Notes: generated from the letters alone by a model not told the origin. Counted from the first letter of the stretch, positions 32,420-40,911 are shown. The stretch: 64,000 bases of DNA from an uncultured Propionibacterium sp. (GCA_938036835.1 CALHWB010000016.1:8014-72013); one strand, 5' to 3'. Numbers and translations are program-made.

Positions 32420-33754
32420 ATGTCTACTACATCGATTCCCGCGCCCACGCGGGAAGGCTGGAATAGCCGTTTCGGGGCCATCATGTCCATGGCTGGTATG
32501 GCAATCGGTCTCGGAAATGTGTGGCGATTCCCATATCTTGTGGGAAAATATGGCGGTGGGACCTTTGTATTCGCCTATCTGGTCTGCCTGGGATTGATCG
32601 TATTGCCATTGGCAATCGTGGAGGCTGGGCTCGGGAAGGGTATCCAAGGTGGCGAGTTGGACGCCTGGACGAAGATCCTGCGGAGCCGGGTCGGCGGCAA
32701 GATCGTGGGCAGTGTCTTCTCGGTCTCATATGCCACCATGAACTTTTTCTATATGAGCGTGACGGCTGGTGCGGTCTATTTCGTCTACAGCTTTCTCGTC
32801 GATATGAAGAAGACCCGTCCGCCGGAACAGATCTATGCCTACATGCAGAACGAGCAGACCGGCATCATGTTGGTGCTGACCGGCGCCGTTACCCTGGCCA
32901 TGGTGGGCCTGCTGTATCTCGGCATCGTCAAGGGCATCGAGGTCGCCAGCAAGTTCATGATTCCCGGCATCTTCGTGATCTTCCTAGTCGTCATCGTGTT
33001 CAGCGCCGTCACGGTGCCGGGCATCGTCGAAGGCTATAACTACTATCTGAATCCCGACTGGTCCGGGCTCATCGATTTCGCGTTGTGGAAGGCCGCTGCG
33101 GGGCAGGCGTTGTTCTCGGTTGGGGTTGGGCCGGGCTGCGTCTTGGTCTATGGCTCCCATATCAAGAAGCACGAGGACGTGAATTTGAGCATTCTCACGG
33201 TTTGTGTCGTGGATTCTGCGGCCGCGCTGATGGCCGGTTTCGCGTTCATTCCGACCGCCGTGGGGCTGGGGCTGGATCCGCAATCCGGGGCCGGCCTGAT
33301 CTTTATCGTGCTGCCTACCGCATTGTCTATGATCCCGCTGGGCAATCTGATGGGTGTGCTGGCCATGGCGGCGATCTTCTTCGCCGCCTTCACCTCGGCC
33401 ATTGCGCAGATGGAGGTGGCGGTCACCTCGTTCTCGGACGGTCTGAACCTGAACCGGAAGCGAGTAGTGCTCGTTGCCGGGGCGATCACCTTCGTGATGG
33501 CGCTGGTCTGCGTGGCCGATCAGGCACAGTTCGATTTCTGGAACAGTTTTGCCGGCAACTATGGCTTCATCGTCACGGCCGGGCTGGGAGCCATTGCCTA
33601 CAACTATGTCTATGGGACGAAGAGAATCAGGACGGATTACCTGAATCCCGGCAGCGATATCAAGCTGGGTGCCTGGTTCGATCCGCTGGTCAGATTCGTG
33701 GCGGTGCCGCTGATGATCATCATCATGGCCGATTCATTGATTCCATTCCTGTGA
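32420..33754 (+). CDS. Sodium-dependent transporter of the NSS (SNF) family
   Basis: 444-residue LeuT-fold symporter with about 11-12 membrane helices. The TM1 sodium/substrate unwinding segment MAGMAIGLGNVWRFPYL (about residues 20-40) is nearly canonical, followed by GGGTFVFAYL and, near 225, GQALFSVGVGPG of TM6. Bacterial NSS carriers take up amino acids (Trp, Tyr, Met, Ala, Leu and others) with Na+. The 46-residue gene downstream encodes the small partner subunit seen with the 11-12 TM MetP-type carriers. The substrate is not deducible; it probably feeds the amino-acid catabolism genes around it. Confidence 0.92.
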   Translation: MSTTSIPAPTREGWNSRFGAIMSMAGMAIGLGNVWRFPYLVGKYGGGTFVFAYLVCLGLIVLPLAIVEAGLGKGIQGGELDAWTKILRSRVGGKIVGSVFSVSYATMNFFYMSVTAGAVYFVYSFLVDMKKTRPPEQIYAYMQNEQTGIMLVLTGAVTLAMVGLLYLGIVKGIEVASKFMIPGIFVIFLVVIVFSAVTVPGIVEGYNYYLNPDWSGLIDFALWKAAAGQALFSVGVGPGCVLVYGSHIKKHEDVNLSILTVCVVDSAAALMAGFAFIPTAVGLGLDPQSGAGLIFIVLPTALSMIPLGNLMGVLAMAAIFFAAFTSAIAQMEVAVTSFSDGLNLNRKRVVLVAGAITFVMALVCVADQAQFDFWNSFAGNYGFIVTAGLGAIAYNYVYGTKRIRTDYLNPGSDIKLGAWFDPLVRFVAVPLMIIIMADSLIPFL

Positions 33755-33783
33755 TCCGGGAGTTATGAGAAGGGGCTGGGGAG

Positions 33784-33924
33784 ATGCTTCCAGGAACAAT
33801 CATAATGTTGATCTTCATAGTCGTGGTGGTGTTTGGCGGCGCAATTACGTTGGTCGCCTTCAACATCAAATCGGCGGAGCGGCACAACCTGCTGACGACC
33901 GAACCGTCGCAGGAAGAAGAATAG
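33784..33924 (+). CDS. MetS-type small subunit of NSS transporter (46 aa)
   Basis: Small reading frame of 46 codons 29 nt after the transporter: a short N-terminus LPGTIIM, one membrane helix (LIFIVVVVFGGAITLVAF), then a charged tail NIKSAERHNLLTTEPSQEEE. One helix plus a charged tail in this position is the pattern of MetS, which is needed by MetP sodium/methionine-alanine carriers. A GGGGAG lies just before the ATG. Frame and composition fit a real gene; it is easily missed because of its size. Confidence 0.8.
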   Translation: MLPGTIIMLIFIVVVVFGGAITLVAFNIKSAERHNLLTTEPSQEEE

Positions 33925-33995
33925 AACAGCAGGGCCAAAGAATGATACGGCGGGCACCGGTTGGTCGCCCAAGACGAAATCGAGGAGTATTCGCT

Positions 33996-35345
33996 ATGAC
34001 AGTCGAAAGCAAGGTTGGCAGCGCGCGCAAGGCGATGGCCGAGATCGGGGACTACACGCAGGAACAGGTCGACAACCTGGTCTACGCGGCTGCAAAGATC
34101 ATCTACGATAATGCGGAGCTGCTGGCCGAGGAGGCGGTGGCTGAAACCAGGCTCGGTAAGGTCGCCCACAAGATAGACAAGAACAAGGACACGGCCGCGG
34201 TCTTCTATGACTATTTGAAGGATAAGAGATCGGTCGGTGTCATCAATGAGATCCCAGAACAGGGTCTTATCGAGGTGGCACACCCGGTCGGTGTCGTGGC
34301 CGCCGTGATTCCAGCGACGAATCCGATCATCACCACGACCGGCAATTTCCTGCATGCGGTTAAGGGCAAGAATGCCATCATCGTGACTCCCGCGCCGCGA
34401 GCCGAGAAATGCATCACTCACACGATCGAACTGATTCGTGCGGCCTTGGCGAGGGAGTGCGCGCCGGCAGATCTGATCCAGGTTCTGGAGTCTCCCACGT
34501 TTGAAATGACCGGGGAGCTGATGAAGGCCTGCGATCTGGTATTGGCCACCGGTGGCTGGGGCCTCACCAAGGCCGCCTATTCGAGTGGCACCCCAGCATA
34601 TGGAGTTGGGCCCGGGAATGCTCCGGTGATCCTGGATCGTGACTTCGACATCGCGGCCGCGGCCAGGTTGTCGTTGGATTCCAAACGGAGCGACAACGGC
34701 ATCCTGTGCGATGACGAGGAGATTCTGTTCTATCCGGCGGAGACCGAGAAGGAACTGTTCGGCGCGTTGCGGGATATCGGTGTCGTGGTGTACGAGGACG
34801 AGGCCGATGCGGATAAGATCCGGCAGACGGTGTTCCCGGACGGTCATGTCGATGCGAACATCCTGGGTAAGGACGCGCCGGTGCTCGCCGCTGCGGCCGG
34901 GCTGAGCGTCCCGGATGCCACGGAACTGATAGCGGTCAAGGTCGTGAAGTGCGGCGCCGAGGACATCCTGAACGATGAGATTATGGGCCCGGTGCTGAAG
35001 CTGAAGAGCTACCAGACCTTCGAAGAGGCGGTGGATATGGCTGTCGGCTATCTGATGAACTCCGGGATCGGCCATACGGCCGGGATCTTCAGCAACAACC
35101 GGGACCACATCGTGTACGCCGGCGAACGCATCCCGGTCAGCCGCTTGCTGGTGAACCAGCCGTCCACATACGCCTGGGGGCCGATCACCAATGGACTGGC
35201 GCCTGCGGTATCGGAGGGTTGTGGTACCTGGGCAGGAAACATTCTGGCCGGCAATGTGGATTATGTTCACCTGCTGAACATCTCGAAGATCGCATTCCCG
35301 CTGGATATCGAGGTGCCGACGGGCGAGCAGATCTTCGCTCGCTGA
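33996..35345 (+). CDS. Acylating (CoA-dependent) aldehyde dehydrogenase family protein
   Basis: 449 residues of the AdhE/EutE/SauS-type aldehyde dehydrogenases: VGVVAAVIPATNPIITTTGNF (NAD-binding and Cys-stabilising region near 95-115), ATGGWGLTKAAYSSGTPAYGVGPGN (split: 185-209) and a catalytic Cys238 in NGILCDDEE. Enzymes of this type convert an aldehyde, NAD(P)+ and CoA to an acyl-CoA, or the reverse. Typical substrates are acetaldehyde, succinate semialdehyde or sulfoacetaldehyde; which one applies here is unknown. GAGGAG precedes ATG 33996. It closes the same-strand catabolic block. Confidence 0.88.
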   Translation: MTVESKVGSARKAMAEIGDYTQEQVDNLVYAAAKIIYDNAELLAEEAVAETRLGKVAHKIDKNKDTAAVFYDYLKDKRSVGVINEIPEQGLIEVAHPVGVVAAVIPATNPIITTTGNFLHAVKGKNAIIVTPAPRAEKCITHTIELIRAALARECAPADLIQVLESPTFEMTGELMKACDLVLATGGWGLTKAAYSSGTPAYGVGPGNAPVILDRDFDIAAAARLSLDSKRSDNGILCDDEEILFYPAETEKELFGALRDIGVVVYEDEADADKIRQTVFPDGHVDANILGKDAPVLAAAAGLSVPDATELIAVKVVKCGAEDILNDEIMGPVLKLKSYQTFEEAVDMAVGYLMNSGIGHTAGIFSNNRDHIVYAGERIPVSRLLVNQPSTYAWGPITNGLAPAVSEGCGTWAGNILAGNVDYVHLLNISKIAFPLDIEVPTGEQIFAR

Positions 35346-35830
35346 GACTGAACGGACCGGGCCCGGCAGGGGCAGACTCGCGGAGTGCCGTGCGCGGTCG
35401 TAGGCGATACATGTCTTCGACCGCCTTCGGGACGTTATCCAAGTGAGGCTCGCCCTGCCGGGCTCATCGGTGCGCGATGAAAGGCGCGGATCTCGCATAA
35501 CCCCCCGCACAGCCCGAGCAGAACATATCGGACATCGTTCAGGACCGGTGGCGAGCTCTCGGCGAGCCCGCCCCCACCATCTCGACCGATTACCCGATCG
35601 TCCACTTCGGGCACGGGCGGCATGGGTCCCGTCGTAGGCTTACACACCATCGTCTCGGCCGGTTCTTCAATCGCCGGTTTTCGTCTGGCCGAGCGATTCG
35701 CCGACTTCCCGGTTGGCGCCGATCGTGGAAACGCGCCCTCCCCGGTCACGGGTCCTGGACGCCCGGTGACCGACGAAAGTTGACTGTTTAGGAGAAATCG
35801 CCCGATGCGCCGGCCGGGGGCGTTACGGTT

Positions 35831-35992
35831 ATGGTACTCGAGCGTCGGGCAGCGTTGCATTGGGAAACTGATGGCTCTCACGGAAAGGGTAAGATTCTGC
35901 TGTTTGCAGAGTGCTACGAGGCTGGAAGCTGCGTCTCGTTTGGTGTCTACCTTTGCGGTAGCTATGGGCCCGGCAGCTGGAATGGATTCTGA
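35831..35992 (+). CDS. Candidate Cys-containing precursor peptide (53 aa)
   Basis: Unrecognised small frame upstream of ABC, CPBP and SPASM genes. A charged N-terminal part (LERRAALHWETDGSHGKGK, resembling a leader) is followed by a Gly/Ser/aromatic-rich C-terminus with three cysteines: ECYEAGSC, then VYLCGSYGPG, ending SWNGF. This leader/core split suits a RiPP precursor. Weak points: only GGGGG at 35815 as RBS and an overlapping frame on the same strand. The hairpin between it and the transporter genes would suit higher expression of a precursor. No homology claim is made. Confidence 0.35.
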   Translation: MVLERRAALHWETDGSHGKGKILLFAECYEAGSCVSFGVYLCGSYGPGSWNGF

Positions 35993-36083
35993 TCGCAGCC
36001 GTTTCGTGCTACGGGCGGTGCGAAGGCGCCATTGTAAGCCGTCTGAAGTTTGAGGTTGCCGGCGATTAGAAGTCAACGATTCG

Positions 36084-36121
36084 GGGCGGGGTGGCTGGTA
36101 TTCGCGCTAGCCACCCCGCCC
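36084..36121 (+). terminator. Strong hairpin between candidate peptide and permease gene
   Basis: GGGCGGGGTGGCT (36084-36096) pairs with AGCCACCCCGCCC (36109-36121), 13 bp around a 12-nt loop. No T-run follows, so partial termination or mRNA stabilisation is more likely than a hard stop. Confidence 0.55.
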
Positions 36122-36162
36122 TGAGGCTGATGGCTCAGCGCTTTGGAAGGAAAGGATCGGTC

Positions 36163-37002
36163 GTGATGTCTTCGGGGAGGCTCCCGCTGGTTTTTTGGGA
36201 GGTTAGAAAGATCCTGCGCAAGAAGGAGAGCTATCTTTTTCTCATCATGGTGCTGATACCGGTACTCTACGGGATCGGCTTCGCATCTGGGTCGGATAGC
36301 TTCATCTATCGCGGTACGGAACCGATGAGTTGCCTACGCTGGGTGCAGACGATATTCGTCATGGTTCAGCAATTCTTGATCTTTCATATCGCTCTCGTAA
36401 TCGTTGTGGTGAGAGCCCTGAGTTCTGAGATCGAGGACAGGTCGATACTTCTCTATATTCCCCGGGTGAACAGTCGGGCTCGAATCTTCCGCACGAAGAT
36501 CCTTGCGGTGGTGCGGTATGGATTGCTTGGGATGGCCCTGTTGGTGGTTGTGGGGGTAGCCACCTACTACCTTTTCATGATCAACGTTCCTGAGGTGGCC
36601 TCTGGCGTCCCATGGGCCTCGGGAGACATGCCAACGGCCGTGCTGGTGATTGGGCTTATCGTTCTGGGGTTCTTGGTGGCGGCGTTCATCGGTTTGCTTC
36701 TGGCCAGCTACCTGAAGCCCCTGCTGGCGATCGCCATCGGGGTCGTGGCGTTGATAGTCATGGCATTGTGCGGTCAGTTGCCCGTCGTGGCCTACCTGAC
36801 ACCGCAATTCTATCTCGCCAGATTGCAGGATCTGTGGCAGGCCTCGGGTGCCCGAGGGGATTCCGTGGGCAATCCGTCGTTGGTTCTGTTCACCTCGGAT
36901 CCGTGGGCGGTCGCCCTGCTGGGGGTCGGGGTGTCGGTGGCGATCATGGGGATCTGCTACTGGATAGGGCTACGGCATTTCGAGAGGCGGGACCTGGGGT
37001 GA
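36163..37002 (+). CDS. ABC-2 type transporter permease
   Basis: 279-residue membrane protein with six hydrophobic segments (ESYLFLIMVLIPVLYGIG; IFVMVQQFLIFHIALVIVVV; a pair around 125-205; ALLGVGVSVAIMGICYWIGL at the end). The layout is that of ABC-2/ABC-2-like bacteriocin exporters, with a large loop EIEDRSILLYIPRVNSRARIF between helices 2 and 3. GTG 36163 or ATG 36166 follows AAAGGA; the frame is open upstream to 36091. GC content is clearly lower than in the flanking chromosome. It pairs with the ATPase gene at 39019. Confidence 0.82.
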   Translation: MMSSGRLPLVFWEVRKILRKKESYLFLIMVLIPVLYGIGFASGSDSFIYRGTEPMSCLRWVQTIFVMVQQFLIFHIALVIVVVRALSSEIEDRSILLYIPRVNSRARIFRTKILAVVRYGLLGMALLVVVGVATYYLFMINVPEVASGVPWASGDMPTAVLVIGLIVLGFLVAAFIGLLLASYLKPLLAIAIGVVALIVMALCGQLPVVAYLTPQFYLARLQDLWQASGARGDSVGNPSLVLFTSDPWAVALLGVGVSVAIMGICYWIGLRHFERRDLG

Positions 37003-37994
37003 AGAGAATGCTTGAGACGGTCTTTCTCGCTGTTTTCCCGCCGGTGGCTACCGTTGCCGTAGGTGTCCTGGTCCACATCGTGCTTGCTCCGTTGCTGTCG
37101 ACGATGGCCGTCGATCTGATCACCATCTGGGTGAGCATGCTTTGGGGGATGGTGGTACTTCCCGCATGTTACCTTCAGCGCGAGCACGGCCCCCTCCAGC
37201 ACGATGATCTGGGCGTGCGGTGGCCTGGGTTACCGCAGCTGCTCATCGGGCTCTGCCTCCTGACGGTTTTGGCTGTCCACATGTCTCTGCGAGACCCTGC
37301 GATGCTCTGGGCGTTTCTACAGAACATTCCAATCGCATTCTCTGAAGAATTCTGGTCCAAGGGCATCTTGATTCGGCAACTTGTTTCCTACGTCAAATAT
37401 CCTGTCGTGCTGATCGTGGTGCCTGCATGCGTATTCGCATTCGTGGCCCACTTCAACCAGCCCTTTCTCGCGAACTTGCTCTATCGATTTCCCTTTGGGC
37501 TGCTGACCGCAATGCTCTTCTTGTGGACGAAGAGCCTATACTGGCCGATTTGTCTCCATCTGGGCTACAGATATAATGGTTTCCTAGGGAGTATCGCAAT
37601 GAATCTCAAAAATGTCTTGATACTGGTCGTCCTGTACGGGCTCGGAATTGGCTTAGTGGTCGTGGGGGCCTCGATATTCAATGCCTTGATGCTCCTTGGC
37701 CTGCTGGCTGTCCTTTCGATCGCCTCCGGGATGATCCTGCGGAAGGAGCGTGGCCTTCGTTCGATTCTGCTGGGCGGTGGGATCGGCTGCGTCTTTCTGA
37801 TTGTTCTCAACTTCGCGGTCATTCGAGGGCATATTGAGGAGACGATCATGGCAAACAGCCAGGTACTGAACGGCGGGGTGATCACATCCACGGTGAATCA
37901 GTCGGTCAACAACACCGTGGTTGGGACGCTGGTGAGTTTCGCGATCCACTGGTTTATGTTGCGCGAACGAAGGCCGGATCCCGTCCAAGAATGA
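36999..37994 (+). CDS. CPBP-like (Abi/CAAX) membrane protein with imperfect motifs
   Basis: 331 residues, about eight hydrophobic helices. CPBP-type elements are recognisable but weakened: SEEFWSKG (motif EExxxR with Lys in place of Arg), FAFVAHFNQP (FxxxH) and ICLHLGYRYN for the last motif. In peptide antibiotic loci such proteins act as leader proteases or as self-immunity factors. The start GTG lies within GTGA shared with the permease stop; ATG 37008 is an alternative. A rare TTA leucine codon occurs near 37650. Either proteolytic or immunity function is inference. Confidence 0.75.
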   Translation: MKRMLETVFLAVFPPVATVAVGVLVHIVLAPLLSTMAVDLITIWVSMLWGMVVLPACYLQREHGPLQHDDLGVRWPGLPQLLIGLCLLTVLAVHMSLRDPAMLWAFLQNIPIAFSEEFWSKGILIRQLVSYVKYPVVLIVVPACVFAFVAHFNQPFLANLLYRFPFGLLTAMLFLWTKSLYWPICLHLGYRYNGFLGSIAMNLKNVLILVVLYGLGIGLVVVGASIFNALMLLGLLAVLSIASGMILRKERGLRSILLGGGIGCVFLIVLNFAVIRGHIEETIMANSQVLNGGVITSTVNQSVNNTVVGTLVSFAIHWFMLRERRPDPVQE

Positions 37995-38077
37995 AACGAG
38001 GGGCTGCCGGCTGAACCGGAGCCGAAGATCGCCCGAGCCGTCGGAATGTCCGTGTTGACTTTTTGGGAGTGGGTGTC

Positions 38078-39022
38078 GTGACCGGTATGTATCATCTTGC
38101 CCCCGCGGTTCTCGAAGATTCGGCGGGATCGGAGCGTCCATGGGCGGTCGGGCGGCGGAAAGTGGCGGGGTTGAGTAGCTTGCCGGGAATCTAGAGCCAT
38201 TTCCGGGGATGCTGCTTGTGTCGGAAGTGGACGATTGGAGGAGTCGTGTTGAAAAGATTTCATGAAGAGGTGCACTGTTTTCAGATACATGGGGTCGATA
38301 TGGTGGGCAATGCCCGCAACGGGGCGGGTATCGGGCTGACCCCACAGGGCCGGAAGAAGGAGAGTCGGTTCATTCGGGATCGAGGGATCATGCCGCGCGT
38401 TCTAAGGTTCGTTGAGATCATGAGGGATCGCACCAAGGTCCACCTGGTGTTCACCCTGCACCATCGGAATGTTCCGTACATGTTGGACTACGTGCGGCTC
38501 GCCACGGATATGGGCGTGTCCTTCAATTTCAGCGTTTTCGCCACCGATCCGGAGGACGCCGATGCGCGTCCCTTCCAACTCCAGTTCGAGGATCTGAAAG
38601 CGATCTCCTCAACGGTGAACGAGGCCGACAACGTTTTCATCGAGGATCCGGCTTTGGCGTCGGGATCCGGGGTCATCGGTCTTCGCTGTTCTACTGGGTG
38701 TGGGGTAGGAAGCAGCATCGTCAGCGTTGGCGCCGATGGAACCGTATACCCCTGCCATATGCTGCATAGGGACTCCCTGGCGATGGGGAACATCCTCGAG
38801 GAGCCGCTGGGTGCCATTCTCGAACGAGGGTCGCCGATTGCCGTTCCGCTCTACGAGATCGAGGGATGCCAGGACTGCGATTTCCGATTCCTGTGCGGTG
38901 GCGGGTGCCGCGGGCGGAGTTTCGTTTACTGCGGCGATGCGCATCGGCGGGATCCTTTCTGCCCGATGACCCGGGAATACTTGTCGGCTCGAACGGAAGT
39001 GCTGAAGGGGATGCGTTCATGA
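38078..39022 (+). pseudogene. Radical-SAM/SPASM peptide maturase, N-terminal half degenerate
   Basis: The C-terminal two-thirds (from about 38246) is a clear SPASM protein: FTLHHRNVPYM, MGVSFNFSVFATDPE, then the cluster-binding series RCSTGCGVGS, YPCHML, GCQDCDFRFLCGGGCRG and DPFCPM. Upstream, the same frame continues to GTG 38078 (with GGGAG) but is broken by TAG at 38192-38194. Just after that stop, HFRGCCLC looks like a CxxxCxxC motif with His for the first Cys. The GGEP and TNG regions are missing. A GTG at 38246 with GGAGG could make a 258-aa SPASM-only protein. Overlaps the ATPase gene by 4 nt. Confidence 0.7.
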
Positions 39023-39882
39023 CTGCGCCTGCATTGGAGTTGCGAGACCTGCGTAAGGTGTTCGGGGAGCGTGTCGTGCTGGGCGGAATCAACTTCCAGG
39101 TGCGGCATGGCGAAGTGGTCGCGTTGCTGGGCAAGAACGGCGCGGGCAAGACGACGATTCTCAACTGCATCTCCGGGGCCTTGATCCCTTCGGGTGGGGA
39201 TATCCGGTTCGCTGGCTCCTCCTTGCTGCCGGAGAGTCCGCTTCGACGCAGATTCGGGATCCTGGTCGATGCCGTCTTCTTCGATTACCTCACTGTCGAG
39301 GAGAATCTTCACGGTTGTCTCATGGCCAGCGGGGTGCTGGATCGCGGTGAGCGAGAGAGGCGTATCTCTCGGATGCTGGAACTCGTCGGCCTCAGCGACA
39401 GGATAAAGAAGAAGGTCCGGACTTTCTCGTTCGGAATGCGTCAGCGATTGGGGCTGGCGCAGGCCTTGATGGCCGATCATGAGGTGCTGTTGCTGGATGA
39501 ACCTCTCGTGGGGCTCGATCCTCCTGGCAGAGAGCTTTTCAAGAAGATCCTCGTCGACGCGGCCCGGGAGGAGCACAAGGCAGTATTGTTTTCCAGCCAT
39601 GAACTGGCCGACGTGTCTGAGGTGTGCGACCGGGTGGTGATGATCCGCGGTGGAGAGGTCGTCTATGACAATCCCTACTCCTACGATCGCGGCGTGACGC
39701 TGCGTGTCGCCAGGCCGCTTCCGCCTCACCGCAACGGTAGGGTGTCAGCCGATGGCCGTGAGATCTCCTTCAGCAGCGTGCAGGATTTCAGCGCGGCGAT
39801 CGGCTCCAACCTTTTCGATGGGAACGAGATAGTCGATATCTCGGTGGAAGTCCACGAGTTGAACCGGCTTTTTCAGGGTTGA
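39019..39882 (+). CDS. ABC transporter ATP-binding protein
   Basis: 287 residues: Walker A LLGKNGAGKTT (about 37-47), signature FSFGMRQRLGLAQAL (about 138, LSGGQ-type degenerate), Walker B VLLLDEPLVGLDPPG (about 160) and switch His in SSHELADV. It is a BcrA/CcmA-like exporter ATPase and would energise the permease at 36163, with the maturase and CPBP-like genes between them. It starts at the ATGA shared with the SPASM gene. Its last 138 nt overlap the oppositely oriented lactonase gene. Confidence 0.92.
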   Translation: MTAPALELRDLRKVFGERVVLGGINFQVRHGEVVALLGKNGAGKTTILNCISGALIPSGGDIRFAGSSLLPESPLRRRFGILVDAVFFDYLTVEENLHGCLMASGVLDRGERERRISRMLELVGLSDRIKKKVRTFSFGMRQRLGLAQALMADHEVLLLDEPLVGLDPPGRELFKKILVDAAREEHKAVLFSSHELADVSEVCDRVVMIRGGEVVYDNPYSYDRGVTLRVARPLPPHRNGRVSADGREISFSSVQDFSAAIGSNLFDGNEIVDISVEVHELNRLFQG

Positions 39883-40905
39883 ACGCGGCAGCAACCCGAT
39901 CCAGACCGGTCCAGCCCCAACCGGCTGGGCCTGGATCAGCTTCAGTCTTCCCGTGGCATCCGGGGCGTACAGCCCGATCCGGGCGGTGGTTTCGGAGGCG
40001 ACCAGCAGTTTGTCGTCCGGCAGCACCGCGAAACCGCGTGGCTGGGCCAGCACCGGTGAACTGGCGGTTGGGCTGCCAACCGATCCGTCGGGCCCGACCG
40101 GTTGGGCAGTGATGGTGGCCGAGGTCCGCTCTGCCGAATAAAGCCGGTCCCCGGCGGTGGCGAGCCGCAGTTCCGAACCCCAGATGAGGCGTTCGACACG
40201 CGGGTCGGCACCGAATCGGCTGTGGCCCAGCCCCTGGCCGGGCACGTTGGGTATCCGATCGACCAGTTCCAGTGCCCCCGACACCGTCTCGCGGCGATAG
40301 CGCAGCACCTCACCGGAATATTCGGTATTGACATATAGCTGGGTTTGGCTGGCGTCGAAGACCAGATGCCGGGGTCCGCTGCCGGCCGGCGCAGCCGTGG
40401 CCGGCGGATCCAGGGGAACCAGCCCCCGGTCGGCATCCAACAGATAACCGGCCACCAGATCGTCGCGCAGCGAGACGAAGTAGCAGTGCCGGGTATCGGC
40501 GGTGATGGCCGCCGAGTGCAGGTTGCGGTGCCGCACCGGCTCACCGATCGGCTCTAGGACGCCATCGGCCTCGACTCGGCACAGCTGTCCCAGTCCGTCG
40601 TGATAGGACGCCATGGCCAGCCACCTGCCGTTCACCGATAGCGCCAGATGGACGGGATTGCCGGCGATGGGCAGCCGATGGATTTCGGTCAGCCGGCCGG
40701 TGGCCCGGTCCACGGCCAAAACCCGGATCAGCCATGGATCGATCGTGCCGGCGAAGACCAGGCCACGTTCGGCGGCCACGGCCAGGGGCATGCCCTGCGC
40801 ACCGATCCGGTTGTCGGCTAGCGGGCGTAGCCGTGACCCGGAATATTCCAGGGCCGAGATCGTCCCCGCCTTGCCGTTCGCCACCAGCACCAGCCAGGAG
40901 TCCAT
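39745..40905 (-). CDS. Lactonase-like beta-propeller protein (YVTN/6-phosphogluconolactonase family)
   Basis: 386 residues forming a seven-bladed propeller of the Pgl/YkgB lactonase type: LVLVANGKAGTISALEY at the start, repeated blade strands such as GNPVHLALSVNGRWLAMASY, GPRHLVFDASQTQLYVNTEY, QPRGFAVLPDDKLLVASE. The last propeller strand ends at GAGPVWIGLLPR. The frame then runs about 46 codons on into sequence antisense to the ABC ATPase, with no family-like features, so the native stop seems lost. ATG 40905 has TAGGCT 6 nt before it, a leaderless start. Hydrolysis of 6-phosphogluconolactone is possible but unproven. Confidence 0.85.
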   Translation of the reverse strand: MDSWLVLVANGKAGTISALEYSGSRLRPLADNRIGAQGMPLAVAAERGLVFAGTIDPWLIRVLAVDRATGRLTEIHRLPIAGNPVHLALSVNGRWLAMASYHDGLGQLCRVEADGVLEPIGEPVRHRNLHSAAITADTRHCYFVSLRDDLVAGYLLDADRGLVPLDPPATAAPAGSGPRHLVFDASQTQLYVNTEYSGEVLRYRRETVSGALELVDRIPNVPGQGLGHSRFGADPRVERLIWGSELRLATAGDRLYSAERTSATITAQPVGPDGSVGSPTASSPVLAQPRGFAVLPDDKLLVASETTARIGLYAPDATGRLKLIQAQPVGAGPVWIGLLPRSTLKKPVQLVDFHRDIDYLVPIEKVGADRRAEILHAAEGDLTAIG

Positions 40906-40911
40906 GCCACC

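Larger units (their letters stand above)
35346..36162. other. 817-nt mostly non-coding junction between catabolic block and peptide-like cassette
   Basis: First half (to about 35780) is GC-rich without a supported gene. From about 35790 the sequence becomes less GC-rich and carries a candidate 53-aa peptide (35831-35992) and a strong hairpin (36084-36121), both listed separately. An alternative 82-codon frame from ATG 35805 has an AGGAG 10 nt before it but an Arg-rich, shadow-like product. Confidence 0.5.

Noticed and set aside
35805..36053. 82-codon frame with AGGAG upstream, overlapping the peptide candidate
   Set aside because: Arg-rich, no recognisable domain; the overlapping 53-codon frame has a more peptide-like composition. 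Not fully excluded.
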